A DNA stretch of 64,000 nucleotides from Alphaproteobacteria bacterium (GTDB lineage: Bacteria; Pseudomonadota; Alphaproteobacteria; Micropepsales; Micropepsaceae): assembly GCA_025350465.1 (NCBI GenBank), contig JANXXU010000006.1, positions 155,345-219,344 of the forward strand, written 5' to 3'. Below are positions 20,201 to 29,114 of this stretch, piece after piece; position 1 is the first letter of the stretch, and each line of letters starts with the position of its first letter. The translations under genes were made by a program, and so were the position numbers. The notes below the pieces were generated by a model that made no database searches, was not told where the DNA came from, and saw only the letters and a program-made list of their open reading frames with translations.

Positions 20201-21835
20201 AAGCCGGGCGAGGGCGGCCAGCTGCCCGGCTTCAAAGTCACCGAGATGATCGCCAAGTTTCGCTTGGCGACGCCGGGTGTGACCCTCATCTCGCCGCCGC
20301 CGCATCACGACATTTATTCCATCGAAGATCTGGCACAGCTCATCTACGACCTCAAGCAGATCGCGCCGACCGCGCGCGTCTGTGTGAAGCTCGTGGCCTC
20401 GACTGGCATCGGTACGATCGCGGCCGGCGTTGCGAAGGCCAAGGCCGACGTTATCTTGATCTCGGGTCACGTCGGCGGCACCGGCGCGTCGCCGCTGACT
20501 TCGATCAAATATGCCGGTGTGCCGTGGGAGATGGGGCTCACTGAAGTCAATCAACTGTTGACGCTCAACAATCTGCGCCATCGCATCGTGCTGCGCACCG
20601 ATGGCGGCATTCGCACCGGCCGCGATGTGGTGATGGCGGCGATGATGGGCGCTGAAGAATACGGCATAGGTACCGCCGCTCTCATCGCCATGGGTTGCAT
20701 CATGGTGCGCCAGTGTCATTCCAATACCTGTCCCGTTGGCGTGTGCACGCAGAACGAGGAGCTACGCAAGAAATTCACCGGCACGGCCGAGAAAGTCGTG
20801 AACCTGATGAGCTTCATCGCGGAGGAAGTCCGCGAGATCTTGGCCTCGCTTGGTTTCCGTTCGCTGAAGGAAGTCATCGGCCGCACGGACCTCTTGGGCC
20901 AGTTCAATCGCGGTGCCCACGATCTCGACGACCTCGATCTGAATCCGCTCTTGGTGCAGGCGGATCCCGGTCCGCACCCGCGCTATTGCACGATCGACGG
21001 ACGCAACGAAGTGCCGGACACGTTGGACAAGGAAATCGTGCGCGACGCGCAGCGCTTCCTGGACGACGGCGAAAAAATGCAGCTGACCTACACCGTGCGC
21101 AACACGATGCGCGCGATCGGAACGCGCACGTCGTCTCATATAGTGCGCAAATACGGCATGAAGGGCCTAAGTCCCGGGCAGCTCACGCTCGAACTCCGCG
21201 GCTCGGCCGGCCAATCGCTCGGCGCCTTCGCGGTCCAAGGGCTGAAGCTCAAACTCTTCGGCGACGCTAACGACTATGTCGGCAAGGGCTTGTCGGGCGC
21301 GACCATTATCGTGCGCCCGATGGTGTCGAGCCCGCTTGAGAGCCAAGACAACGTCATCATCGGCAACACGGTTCTCTACGGCGCGACGTCCGGCAAATTA
21401 TTCGCGGCCGGCCAAGCTGGCGAACGATTCGCCGTACGCAATTCCGGCGCGCTCACGGTGGTCGAAGGCTGCGGCTCGAACGGTATTGAATATATGACAG
21501 GCGGCGTTGCGGTTATCCTCGGCGCGGTCGGTGACAATTTCGCGGCAGGAATGACCGGCGGCATGGCGTTTGTCTATGACCTGCACAACGAGATCGCCCA
21601 CCGCCTGAACGTCGACAGCGTAGCCGAGCCAATGCGGCTGAGGTCGCAGTATTGGGAACACTTGTTGCTCGGTCTCATCGAGGAGCATGCGGCCGAAACC
21701 GGTTCGCGGCACGCCAGACGCATTCTCCAGCAATGGGACGTTGAGCGTGCCCGCTTTTGGCAAATCTGCCCAAAGGAAATGCTCACACGCCTCAAGCACC
21801 CGTTGAGCGACGAGGTCGAAGCCGTCCGGGCGTGA
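17285..21835 (+). CDS. gltB: Glutamate synthase [NADPH] large (alpha) subunit
   Basis: A 1516-residue multidomain enzyme. A 33-residue propeptide precedes Cys34 in HDACGVGLV, the N-terminal nucleophile of the class II glutamine amidotransferase domain. A central domain, the FMN-binding synthase domain (GEGGQLPGFKV, SGHVGGTGASP), a [3Fe-4S] site (CIMVRQCHSNTCPVGVC) and the C-terminal GXGXG beta-helix domain follow. The ATG at 17285 lies five bases after the gltD stop, so the pair is one operon. Length is normal for the family. Confidence 0.97.
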   Translation: MTDSAEQELQRYLDNAKKLEEGHAYSPSDEHDACGVGLVAAVDGKPRREVVVNAINALKCVWHRGAVDADGKTGDGAGIHIQVPQDFFSDEVRATGHELEGGRIGIGMIFLPRTDYAAQEACRTIVEAEILRFGYYIYGWRQVPVDISVIGEKANATRPEIEQIMFDTGEKTNVDAIERDLFLIRRRIEAAVRRASIPNFYICSLSTRSLIYKGMFLAEQLSTFYPDLQDARFISPMAIFHQRYSTNTFPTWHLAHPFRMLAHNGEINTLKGNVNWMKSHEIRMASEAFGDYQEDIKPIIQPGSSDSAALDAVFEVLCRAGRTAPMAKLLLIPEAWSKKGTTMPDSHRAMYSYANAVMEPWDGPAAIAATDGHWVMAGLDRNGLRPLRYTLTDDGLLFVGSETGMVVLPEAKIKKKGRVGPGQLIAVDLVEGRFYDDRAIKDKLAAELPYEEWTKNVVDLDPIIGPGPEPRLFEEKSDLRRRQLAAGISIEDLEMILHPMVEDAKEPVGSMGDDAPLAVLSAQYRPLSHYFRQNFSQVTNPPIDSLREDRVMSLRTRFRNLGNVLAQDKSQVEVFTLESPVISTGMFIRMKEHLIGRFYEIDCVFDIGAEGGRDGALKAALDRICKEAEEAVASGYSHLILTDERVGPGIAPIPMILATGAVHTHLVKTRMRTFTSLNVRAAECMDTHYFAVLIGVGATTVNAYLAQECIAERHARGLFGNRRLGECVKRYLDSVDAGLLKIISKMGISVISSYRGGYNFEAVGLSRSMVAEYFPGLSSRISGIGLNGIQKRIAKMHVRAFDEDVTALPIGGFYRYRKGGETHAHSAQLIHLLQEAVTREAYQTFKKYSEILRESPPTSLRHLMDFRPRGRTPIPTEEVESITEIRKRFVTPGMSLGALSPEAHGTLNIAMNRIGAKSDSGEGGEDPSRFKARPNGDNANSAIKQIASGRFGVTAEYLNQCREIEIKIAQGAKPGEGGQLPGFKVTEMIAKFRLATPGVTLISPPPHHDIYSIEDLAQLIYDLKQIAPTARVCVKLVASTGIGTIAAGVAKAKADVILISGHVGGTGASPLTSIKYAGVPWEMGLTEVNQLLTLNNLRHRIVLRTDGGIRTGRDVVMAAMMGAEEYGIGTAALIAMGCIMVRQCHSNTCPVGVCTQNEELRKKFTGTAEKVVNLMSFIAEEVREILASLGFRSLKEVIGRTDLLGQFNRGAHDLDDLDLNPLLVQADPGPHPRYCTIDGRNEVPDTLDKEIVRDAQRFLDDGEKMQLTYTVRNTMRAIGTRTSSHIVRKYGMKGLSPGQLTLELRGSAGQSLGAFAVQGLKLKLFGDANDYVGKGLSGATIIVRPMVSSPLESQDNVIIGNTVLYGATSGKLFAAGQAGERFAVRNSGALTVVEGCGSNGIEYMTGGVAVILGAVGDNFAAGMTGGMAFVYDLHNEIAHRLNVDSVAEPMRLRSQYWEHLLLGLIEEHAAETGSRHARRILQQWDVERARFWQICPKEMLTRLKHPLSDEVEAVRA

Positions 21836-21916
21836 TGGGTCGGCGCCGGCGAACGTGGCGTCTGTTGCGCCCTTGAACTTGCGCTATGCGCGCCCCTCCG
21901 CCTATTTCTCGCATCC

Positions 21917-23056
21917 ATGGATGGAACCCACAGCGAGTCGTCCGGGGCCTGGACGCTGCGTTTGCGGATCGACGGCGTCGAACACGCCGGGCGAGCTACG
22001 ATGGTCGAAACCGTAGTGGAGGCCCTTCCGGGCATACGCTGGGCGCGGGTCGACTACGCACTTGCACACATCGATATTCGCGGCAGGGGACCAATCGACG
22101 AAGCTGAATTGGTTGCCGCTGTTGCAGGCACCGGGTGTACTTTGCGCGCCATGGGGGAAGAAGATCATCCCGAGCCCGACCATTCCGCCAGCGACGACCA
22201 CGACGAGCCGGTCGCCGAACCCGACCGTTCGCCGGATGAGCATGGCGAGGACGATGGTCGAGGCGAGGACGCGCGTGGTGATGACGTTGCTGACGACGGT
22301 GCGCGATCTCTTTCGGATATCTTCCGCAGCGGCTCCGACGACGGCCAGCCTGGAGACACGGCCCCACGCGAGGCCTCCGGCCTTAACATCTTCGGCTTCT
22401 TCGCACATGTAGCGCTTTGGTGCCTTGCGGTCTCCCTGTTGTGGGCACTCGCTTATCGCGTCCTTCCGGTGCCGATGACGATGCCGATGTTCGGCGATGC
22501 GGTCTTCGGAAACGGCGTTCGCAACCATTGGGTATCGCTCGAGCGCATCTCGCCCAATCTTATTCGCTCGGTTATCGCCTCCGAGGACAATGAGTTCTGT
22601 CATCACTACGGCTTCGATTTCGGCGAAATCCATGATGCGCTGCGCGAGGCCCAGAACGGAGGCCGAGAACGCGGCGCCTCCACCATCAGCCAGCAGACCG
22701 CGAAGAATGCGTTTCTCTGGGCCGATCACTCGTGGTTGCGCAAGGCGCTCGAAGCGTATTTCACGTTGGTAATCGAAACGCTCTGGCCGAAGCGGCGCAT
22801 TATGGAAGTCTATTTGAACATCGCCGAGTGGGGCGATGGTATCTACGGGGCGGAAGCCGCCGCGCGTCATTGGTTTCACAAGCCGGCGTCGCGCTTGAGC
22901 GCATTGGAGGCCGCCAGGCTCGCCGCAATTCTGCCGGCGCCGGATCGCTGGAAGGCAAGCCCAGCGGGTCCCTATGTTGTGTCGCGCTCCTACACAATCA
23001 TGGCGCGGGCAAATAGCGTCGATCTCGGTGGCGACGATCGCTGCGCACGGCCGTAA
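21917..23056 (+). CDS. mtgA: Monofunctional peptidoglycan transglycosylase MtgA with N-terminal HMA-like domain
   Basis: A 379-residue GT51 glycosyltransferase that polymerises lipid II. Residues ~185-365 hold the GT51 motifs: SEDNEFCHHYGFD with catalytic Glu near 223, GASTISQQTAKN, and KRRIMEVYLNIAEWG. A single membrane helix spans about 157-181. Unusually, residues ~11-75 match the heavy-metal-associated fold (LRLRIDGVEHAGRATMVE, EALPGIRWARVD, ELVAAVAGTGC) but with the metal-binding MxCxxC replaced by VEHAGR. A linker of ~50 residues very rich in Asp, Glu and His joins it to the membrane helix. The start lacks a clear ribosome site; an in-frame ATG at 22151 would remove the HMA-like part. 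Confidence 0.87.
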   Translation: MDGTHSESSGAWTLRLRIDGVEHAGRATMVETVVEALPGIRWARVDYALAHIDIRGRGPIDEAELVAAVAGTGCTLRAMGEEDHPEPDHSASDDHDEPVAEPDRSPDEHGEDDGRGEDARGDDVADDGARSLSDIFRSGSDDGQPGDTAPREASGLNIFGFFAHVALWCLAVSLLWALAYRVLPVPMTMPMFGDAVFGNGVRNHWVSLERISPNLIRSVIASEDNEFCHHYGFDFGEIHDALREAQNGGRERGASTISQQTAKNAFLWADHSWLRKALEAYFTLVIETLWPKRRIMEVYLNIAEWGDGIYGAEAAARHWFHKPASRLSALEAARLAAILPAPDRWKASPAGPYVVSRSYTIMARANSVDLGGDDRCARP

Positions 23057-23115
23057 ATGGGCCGCAGCCGCTTCACACTGGACGCGCGTGTGCTGATCCC
23101 TCATCTTCCGCGTCC

Positions 23116-23793
23116 ATGCGCCACCTTCACCATTTTGTGCTGTCGCCGTTTTGCCGCAAGGTTCGTCTCGTGCTCGGCGAGAAGAAGCTCACCTTCGATC
23201 TGGTGCCCGAACGGCCATGGGAACGGCGTGCCGAATTCTTGGCGCTGAATCCGATGGGTCAAGTGCCGGTCATGATCGAAGAAAGCGGCGTCGTCATCGC
23301 CGATAGCGGCGCCATCGCTGAATACTTCGAGGAGATTCATCCAGAGCCGTCCTTGATGCCGGCACGACCGCCCGAGCGGGCCGAAGTTCGGCGTCTCGTC
23401 GCGCTCTATGATCAGCTTTTTTTCACCGAGGTCTCCGGCGTCCTGTTGCGCGAAAAGGTCCTGAAGCGCTTTGGCTGGGGCACTGACGGCTCGACCTCGC
23501 CCGACCTCACCGCCATTCGCGCGGCCCTCGACTCCTTGCGCAGACTTTTGGCTTACACCGGCGAGCTTGGTGAAAGGCGCGGTTGGCTGGCGGGGCCATT
23601 GAGTCTGGCCGACTTCGCCGCCGCCGCCCATATTTCATGTATCGATTATCTCGGTGACATCGCTTGGGAGACGGCGCCAGAGGCGAGAGAATGGTATGCG
23701 CGCGTCAAGTCGCGGCCCTGTTTCCGGCCGTTGCTGACCGATCATTTGCCCGGCATGCCGCCGCCGCGCCATTATGCAAACCTGGACTTTTAG
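23116..23793 (+). CDS. Glutathione S-transferase family protein
   Basis: A 225-residue soluble two-domain GST. The N-terminal thioredoxin-like domain has a serine-centred SPFCRKVRL motif and the cis-proline segment GQVPVMIE, followed by ADSGAIAEYFEE for glutathione binding. A helical C-terminal domain from about residue 85 contains LSLADFAAAAHISC. Substrate cannot be inferred. It ends 11 bp before queG and is probably cotranscribed with it. Confidence 0.9.
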   Translation: MRHLHHFVLSPFCRKVRLVLGEKKLTFDLVPERPWERRAEFLALNPMGQVPVMIEESGVVIADSGAIAEYFEEIHPEPSLMPARPPERAEVRRLVALYDQLFFTEVSGVLLREKVLKRFGWGTDGSTSPDLTAIRAALDSLRRLLAYTGELGERRGWLAGPLSLADFAAAAHISCIDYLGDIAWETAPEAREWYARVKSRPCFRPLLTDHLPGMPPPRHYANLDF

Positions 23794-23804
23794 GTGACTG
23801 TGTG

Positions 23805-24917
23805 ATGCAGGCGTTGCGCGAGGCCATCCGCGATCGCGCTCTAGCTGAGGGCTTTGACGCAATCGGCTTTGCGCCCGCCCAGTTGGGGGCCGAAGCTTCG
23901 CAAGGGCTGGTGGAATTCTTACAGGCTGGCTTCCACGGCGATATGGGTTGGCTGGCCGAGCGCTCGCGCGAGCGTGCCCAACCGACCGCGTTGTGGTCGC
24001 AGGCAAAAACGGCGATCGTCGTCGGGCTGTCCTATGCGCCGAAAGACGATCCGATGACGCTGCTCGCACACAAGGAGCGCGGACTCATTTCTGTCTATGC
24101 GCGCGGCGGCGATTATCACGAGGTGATGAAATCCCGCCTGCGGCGCGTGGCGCGGTGGTTGAGCGAGAAACACGACGCCGGCGTCAAACTGTTCGTCGAC
24201 ACGGCGCCCTTGATGGAAAAGCCGTTGGCGATGGCGGCGGGTCTCGGTTGGCAGGGCAAGCACACCAACTTGGTCAGCCGGGATCACGGTTCGTGGCTGT
24301 TCCTCGGCAGCATCTTGACGACCTTGGAGTTGGCCGCCGACGAACCGCATGCGGATCATTGCGGCACCTGTCAGCGTTGCCTTGACGTTTGTCCGACGAA
24401 CGCCTTTCCGGCGCCTTACAAGCTCGATGCGCGCCGCTGCATTTCTTATTTGACGATCGAGCACAAAGGTCCGATCCCGCATGAGCTGCGGCCCCTAATG
24501 GGCAACCGCATCTACGGCTGCGACGATTGCCTGGCGGTCTGTCCCTGGAACAAATTCGCGCACAGCGGTCGCGAAGCGGCCTTTCATGCGCGCATCGAAT
24601 TGAATGCACCGATGTTGGCCCAATTGGCGCAGCTCGACGACGGTGCGTTCCGAAAACTGTTTTCGGGCTCGCCGATCAAGCGGATAGGGCGAAATCGCTT
24701 CATACGCAACGTCCTCATCGCCATCGGCAATTCGGCCTTGACCGCATTGGTGCCCAACGTCGAAGCGTTGTTGAACGATGCGGCCCCGCTCGTCCGCGGC
24801 GCGGCAGTTTGGGCATTGAGCAGGTTGGCCGGCGGCGCGGAGTTCCTGGTGCAAAAGACCGCCCGTCTATCGGTCGAAGACGACGCAACCGTTCGCGACG
24901 AATGGAACAGCGCTTGA
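23805..24917 (+). CDS. queG: Epoxyqueuosine reductase QueG
   Basis: A 370-residue cobalamin- and iron-sulfur-dependent enzyme that performs the last step of queuosine synthesis in tRNA. Two ferredoxin-like clusters are visible: CGTCQRCLDVCPTNAF and CDDCLAVCPWNKFA. The catalytic region KLFVDTAPLMEKPLA and GLGWQGKHTNLVSR is intact. A HEAT-like C-terminal stretch follows. The ATG at 23805 starts MQALREAIRDRA, as in family members; the longer in-frame ORF overlaps the GST gene. It converges with a TPR gene two bases away. Confidence 0.94.
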   Translation: MQALREAIRDRALAEGFDAIGFAPAQLGAEASQGLVEFLQAGFHGDMGWLAERSRERAQPTALWSQAKTAIVVGLSYAPKDDPMTLLAHKERGLISVYARGGDYHEVMKSRLRRVARWLSEKHDAGVKLFVDTAPLMEKPLAMAAGLGWQGKHTNLVSRDHGSWLFLGSILTTLELAADEPHADHCGTCQRCLDVCPTNAFPAPYKLDARRCISYLTIEHKGPIPHELRPLMGNRIYGCDDCLAVCPWNKFAHSGREAAFHARIELNAPMLAQLAQLDDGAFRKLFSGSPIKRIGRNRFIRNVLIAIGNSALTALVPNVEALLNDAAPLVRGAAVWALSRLAGGAEFLVQKTARLSVEDDATVRDEWNSA

Positions 24918-24919
24918 TC

Positions 24920-25639
24920 TCAGCGTTGCTTCGTTTCCATTTTTTCGATCGCTTTGCGCGCGCTTGCGCCCGCATCGCTGTCGGGCGCAGCGGCCAGCAC
25001 GGCGAGGAAATCCTTGCGCGCCGCCCCCTTGTTGCCTTGTTGGACATAGATGAGCCCGCGTTCGACCAGCGCCTCGACATTTGTTGGCTCAAGCAACAAA
25101 GCCTGCGTCACGTCACCGATCGCGCCCTTGATGTTTCCTTGGGCGCGCCGCGCGCCGGCGCGCAACACCAGCGCCTCGACCGACCCGGGTTCCGATGTCA
25201 GCGCCGATGACAGGTCGGATTCAGCGGCTGCCCAATTCTTCAGAGACGCCGATGTGCGTGCGCGATCGACCAAGAATTGCGCCTCGCCCGGCAAGAGCCC
25301 GAGTGCCGCTGTGAACGACGCTTGCGCCAATTCCGGCTGACCGGCCAGGAGCCAGGCATTGCCGGCTTGGCCGAGCAGCATGGCGCGCAGCTCGTTGCTT
25401 TCGACGCCCGGCCGGCGGGCAAGTTCATCGAGACGCCTGGCCGCCTCGCCGTATTCCTTGAGATTGACCAAGGCGACAGCGGCGCAATGTTCGGCCGGAA
25501 TCCCGCCGCCGTCGTCTTTCGCCGCCATCGCGTCTTCGTAGGCTTGATCGGGGTGGCGGTCGGCGACCTTCAGACACGTGTCGTAGGCAAAATTCGCCGA
25601 GGAGGAAACCGCGGCTGCGAAGAAAAGGAGCGTGATCAT
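24920..25639 (-). CDS. Secreted tetratricopeptide-repeat protein
   Basis: A 239-residue protein with a short signal-like N-terminus (MITLLFFAAAVSSSANFA) and helical repeats throughout. TPR-type repeats can be seen around EAARRLDELARRPG, ELAQASFTAALGLLPGEA, WAAAESDLSSALTSEPGS and KGAIGDVTQALLLEPTN. It is probably periplasmic and acts in protein-protein contacts; no partner is suggested by the neighbours. Confidence 0.82.
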   Translation of the reverse strand: MITLLFFAAAVSSSANFAYDTCLKVADRHPDQAYEDAMAAKDDGGGIPAEHCAAVALVNLKEYGEAARRLDELARRPGVESNELRAMLLGQAGNAWLLAGQPELAQASFTAALGLLPGEAQFLVDRARTSASLKNWAAAESDLSSALTSEPGSVEALVLRAGARRAQGNIKGAIGDVTQALLLEPTNVEALVERGLIYVQQGNKGAARKDFLAVLAAAPDSDAGASARKAIEKMETKQR

Positions 25640-25791
25640 GGCGCGAGAGACTCGTCCGTCTTTGCTATGATATCAAGCCTGCGCTTGCCCGCGAACGCAA
25701 CAAAATCGCGGGCACTCGTCGCGACTTGAGGGAGATCAAGGGCTCTTGAGCCGTTGTGGTCCAGCGTTACCAAACATTTGGAGTACCGCTC

Positions 25792-26193
25792 ATGCATCAT
25801 TTTCACGCAATCATGTGGCTCGATCACCGCGAGGCCAAGATTTACGAGTTCAATGCCGACGATGTGCAAAAATTCGTGATTCGCGCGGAAAGCGAAGCCA
25901 CGCACCATATTCATCACAAGGCGGGATCGATCGGATCTGGGCACACGGCAGACGACCAACATTATTTTATGGCAATTGCCAAGGCGTTGGCGCCGGTAGG
26001 CGAAGCGCTTGTCGTTGGACCTGGCTCCGCAAAAACTGCATTCATGCAGTATCTGGCAACGCACGATCCGCGGACTGCGGCTAAGGTAGTGGGTGTGGAG
26101 AGTGTCGATCACCCGACTGACGGCGAGGTCGTGGCATTCGCGCGCAAATATTTCAACGCCAAGGATCACACGTTACCGCAGCGCTCCAGCTAG
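25792..26193 (+). CDS. Bacterial eRF1-domain-like (baeRF / 'translational machinery') protein
   Basis: A 133-residue cytoplasmic protein beginning MHHFHAIMWLDHREAKIYEF, the opening of a small family in Proteobacteria related to archaeal/eukaryotic release factor eRF1 domain 2. The VVGPGSAKTAFMQYLATHDP segment and a C-terminal FARKYFNAKD are also family-like. It lacks a GGQ loop, so peptide release is not expected; the role is unknown, with ribosome association or hibernation suggested only by family relationship. I chose the ATG at 25792; a GTG at 25756 would add 12 residues. Confidence 0.75.
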   Translation: MHHFHAIMWLDHREAKIYEFNADDVQKFVIRAESEATHHIHHKAGSIGSGHTADDQHYFMAIAKALAPVGEALVVGPGSAKTAFMQYLATHDPRTAAKVVGVESVDHPTDGEVVAFARKYFNAKDHTLPQRSS

Positions 26194-26948
26194 AAGCGGC
26201 GGCTTAGCCGCTCGACGGCGCCTTCGAGGCGCGCGATATCCGCGCTCGTCGACAAGCGATGGTCGCCATGCTTCACGAGCTCGAGCGTTACGTCGTCGCC
26301 TTCCAATCTTTCAACCAATCGCAGGGCGTGGGTCCAGGGCACATCTTGATCCGCCATTCCGTGTAGAATGTGAGTTGGCAAGCGGAGTGGTATCGGTCGC
26401 TTCATTAGCAGATGCCGGCGCCCATCTTCGATCAGCGCGCGCGTGATCGGATAGGGATCGGGATCATAGGCAGAGGGGCGCAGCCACTCGCCGGATATTT
26501 CCATCTCGCGCTTTGCCTCGTCCGGCAATTTATCCCAGATCAGTTCCTCCGTGAAATCCGGAGCTGGCGCGATCAGCACCATTCCGGCAACGCGAGCGGG
26601 CCGGACCGACGCCGCGAGTAGGGCGATCCACGCGCCCATCGACGAGCCGACGAGAATAAGCGGGCCGTTCGTCAATTCGTCGATCACGGCCAGCGCATCC
26701 TCGCGCCAGCGTGAGACCGTGCCGTCGCGAAATGAGCCGCTTGACGCCCCGTGGCCGAAATAGTCGAAGCGTGTATAACCGCGGCCGGTGCGGGCTGCCC
26801 ACGCATCCAGGGCCGCCGCTTTGGTCCCGGTCATGTCGGATTTGAAGCCCGATAGCCAAAGAACGCCGGGGCCCGTGGCTTTCGCCGCCCGCTTCAGATA
26901 GGCGATCGTGTGCCCATCGGGCCGTTCGAGTCGCAAGACTTGCGTCAT
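26190..26948 (-). CDS. Alpha/beta hydrolase
   Basis: A 252-residue serine hydrolase. The nucleophile elbow is GSSMGAWIAL (Ser near residue 103), the oxyanion region LWLSGFKSDMTGTKA lies near residue 31, and the likely catalytic His is in KHGDHRLS near the C-terminus. The pattern resembles the ABHD10-like group of thioesterases. Its start lies 26 bp from a divergent glycosyltransferase gene and its last four bases overlap the end of the convergent eRF1-like gene. Confidence 0.88.
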   Translation of the reverse strand: MTQVLRLERPDGHTIAYLKRAAKATGPGVLWLSGFKSDMTGTKAAALDAWAARTGRGYTRFDYFGHGASSGSFRDGTVSRWREDALAVIDELTNGPLILVGSSMGAWIALLAASVRPARVAGMVLIAPAPDFTEELIWDKLPDEAKREMEISGEWLRPSAYDPDPYPITRALIEDGRRHLLMKRPIPLRLPTHILHGMADQDVPWTHALRLVERLEGDDVTLELVKHGDHRLSTSADIARLEGAVERLSRRF

Positions 26949-26974
26949 TGTCAGGGGACGGACTGTTCTGAAGA

Positions 26975-28123
26975 ATGCCGGACGCGAAGGCCATACCTCT
27001 AGTCGTTCTGCAAGTCACCCCCGACCTCAATGTCGGGGGCGCCGAGCGCACGACGGTTGACGTCGCGCGTGCGGTCGCCTTGGCCGGCGGCAAGGCATTG
27101 ATCGCGACCGCGGGCGGCCGACTGGTTGCCGAGGCCGAACGCGCCGGTGCGCGCGTGATCATCGGACCCTACGACTCAAAGAATCCCTTGACCGTCTGGC
27201 GCAACGTTGCGCGCCTGATCGACGTTATCAACGCTGAGCACGTTGCAATCGTTCACGCGCGTTCGCGCGCGCCGGCTTGGAGTGCGATGTGGGCTGCGCG
27301 GCGCGCGGGAATACCCTTCGTCTCGACCTATCACGGGATCTACAAAGCGGGGAATTCGTTGAAGCGTGCCTACAACGCCGTCATGGCGAACGGCGACGTT
27401 GTCATTGCCAATTCGCAATACACCGCCGCGCATGTTTTGGCCGAGCACAAAATCGATCCGTCAAAGCTCGTGACCATTCCTCGCGGCATCGACATCGAGG
27501 CCTTCACGCCGTCCAAGGTAGCGCCCGAGCGCATCGCTAGGCTGCGGGGACAATGGAATCTGGCAGCGGACATGCCGGTCATTTTGTTGCCCGGCCGGCT
27601 GACGCGATTGAAGGGCCACACCACATTCCTTGATGCGTTGGCGAAACTGCCTCATCGCCGCTTCGTCGCCGTGCTCGCGGGCGGCGGTGAAGATCGCTAC
27701 GTCGAGGAGCTCAAACGGCAAGTGGATCGCCTAGGGCTCGCCGCGAATGTGCGTATGCCCGGTCATGTCACGGACATGCCGGCGGCGTACATGGTCGCCG
27801 ATATCGTCGTGTCGCCGTCGACCGTGCCCGAGTCGTTCGGCCGGACGCCTGTCGAAGCGCAAGCGATGGGACGGCCTGTGGTCGCGACGGCGCTCGGCGG
27901 GCAGCTCGAAACGGTGGAAGATTCGGCAACCGGATTCCTGGTTCCGGTCTTCGACGCTGCGGCACTGGCGAGTGCGATCGAACGGGCGCTCGCGCTCGAC
28001 AAGAATGCGCGCGATGCGATGGCGCTCCTCGGTCGCACCCGCGTGCTCGAGCGTTACACTGTCGACGCGATGTGCGCGGCGACGCTCGATGTCTACAAAA
28101 AGCTCCTTGTCCGCCATGGCTGA
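26975..28123 (+). CDS. Glycosyltransferase family 4
   Basis: A 382-residue GT-B glycosyltransferase expected to transfer a sugar in LPS or capsule assembly on the cytoplasmic face. Family features are the N-terminal TPDLNVGGAERTTVDVA loop, the donor-site segment LLPGRLTRLKGHTTFLDAL, and PESFGRTPVEAQAMGRPVVAT with the EX7E-type motif. Its stop overlaps the start of a GT9 gene by eight bases, so the two are translated together. Confidence 0.92.
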   Translation: MPDAKAIPLVVLQVTPDLNVGGAERTTVDVARAVALAGGKALIATAGGRLVAEAERAGARVIIGPYDSKNPLTVWRNVARLIDVINAEHVAIVHARSRAPAWSAMWAARRAGIPFVSTYHGIYKAGNSLKRAYNAVMANGDVVIANSQYTAAHVLAEHKIDPSKLVTIPRGIDIEAFTPSKVAPERIARLRGQWNLAADMPVILLPGRLTRLKGHTTFLDALAKLPHRRFVAVLAGGGEDRYVEELKRQVDRLGLAANVRMPGHVTDMPAAYMVADIVVSPSTVPESFGRTPVEAQAMGRPVVATALGGQLETVEDSATGFLVPVFDAAALASAIERALALDKNARDAMALLGRTRVLERYTVDAMCAATLDVYKKLLVRHG

Positions 28124-29048
28124 GCTGCGCCGGATTCTCGTCATCAAGTTTGGCGCTTTCGGCGATTTCGCGGTGGCGATGGGTTTGTTTCGCGCCATTC
28201 GCGAGTATCACCGCGACGCTCGAATCACGCTGCTGACGACACCGCCTTTCGAAGAATGGGCCGAAGCAGGGCATTGGTTCGATGACGTGTGGACCGACGG
28301 CAGACCGACCGGCCTCAATGCGTACGTCGCTCTTGTTCGGCGTTTGCGCGAGGCGCGCTTCGACCGCGTCTACGACCTGCAGACGAATGGACGCTCGAGC
28401 CTGCTTTACCACGCGCTTCGCCCGAACCCGCCCGAGTGGTCGGGTATCGCCTGGGGTGCATCGCACCCGCACGCCAATCCGCGTCGCGATCTCATGCACA
28501 ATTACGCTTCGAAACGCGAGCAACTCTTGATGGCGGGTATTGCAAATGTTCCGGACACGGACGTTTCTTGGGCGACGGGGATTCCTCTTCGCTTCGAGAT
28601 TGCCAAGCCGTTCGTGCTCCTTGCGCCCGGCGGCGCCGCGCATCGGCCGGCCAAACGCTGGCCCGTCGAGCGCTATGCCTTGCTCGCGTCGGCGCTTTCG
28701 AGCCGGGCATTGACGCCGGTCGTCGTCGGCGGCGAGCAAGAGCGCGAACTCGCCGAAGCGATAAGAAAGGTCGCACCGGACGCAGTGCTGCTGGCCGGTC
28801 AAACCTCGTTCGGTGATCTTGTCGTTCTTGGTCGCGAGGCCGCCCTCGCCGTCGGCAACGACTCGGGGCCCATGCATCTCTTCGCTGCCGCGGGCTGCCC
28901 GATGCTGGTGCTCTTCGGCGGTGACAGTTCCCCGACGCTCTCGGCGCCACATGGCGCGCGGGTACGTACGCTTCAGGCAACGGCGATTGCCGATTTGACG
29001 GTCGAACAGGTGTTGAACGCATTGCCCGAAGCGCGTTCCATTCCTTGA
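28116..29048 (+). CDS. Glycosyltransferase family 9 (heptosyltransferase-like)
   Basis: A 310-residue GT-B enzyme of the ADP-heptose:LPS heptosyltransferase group. It begins ILVIKFGAFGDFAVAMGLFRAI, the acceptor-side loop of the family, and carries LLAPGGAAHRPAKRWPVERYA and VGNDSGPMHLFAAAGCP at the nucleotide-sugar site. Start at 28116 overlaps the GT4 gene by eight bases. The true acceptor is unknown, but GT4 plus GT9 points to LPS core or another surface polysaccharide. Confidence 0.91.
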   Translation: MAELRRILVIKFGAFGDFAVAMGLFRAIREYHRDARITLLTTPPFEEWAEAGHWFDDVWTDGRPTGLNAYVALVRRLREARFDRVYDLQTNGRSSLLYHALRPNPPEWSGIAWGASHPHANPRRDLMHNYASKREQLLMAGIANVPDTDVSWATGIPLRFEIAKPFVLLAPGGAAHRPAKRWPVERYALLASALSSRALTPVVVGGEQERELAEAIRKVAPDAVLLAGQTSFGDLVVLGREAALAVGNDSGPMHLFAAAGCPMLVLFGGDSSPTLSAPHGARVRTLQATAIADLTVEQVLNALPEARSIP

Positions 29049-29114
29049 CTTGGGCGCGGTGGGCAACCAATCTCGCGCCCCTTCGAGAACCTATGAGCAA
29101 CAGGAACCACGCCC

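Noticed and set aside
17111..20719. 1202-codon open frame on the minus strand opposite gltB
   Set aside because: It is the antisense shadow of gltB: codon bias in a GC-rich gene leaves the opposite frame open. Its sequence is rich in His, Arg and Asp with no domain pattern.
27017..27038. Hairpin CCCCCGAC/GTCGGGGG at the 5' end of the GT4 gene
   Set aside because: It is accounted for by the conserved TPDLNVGG residues of the family and GC-rich codons.
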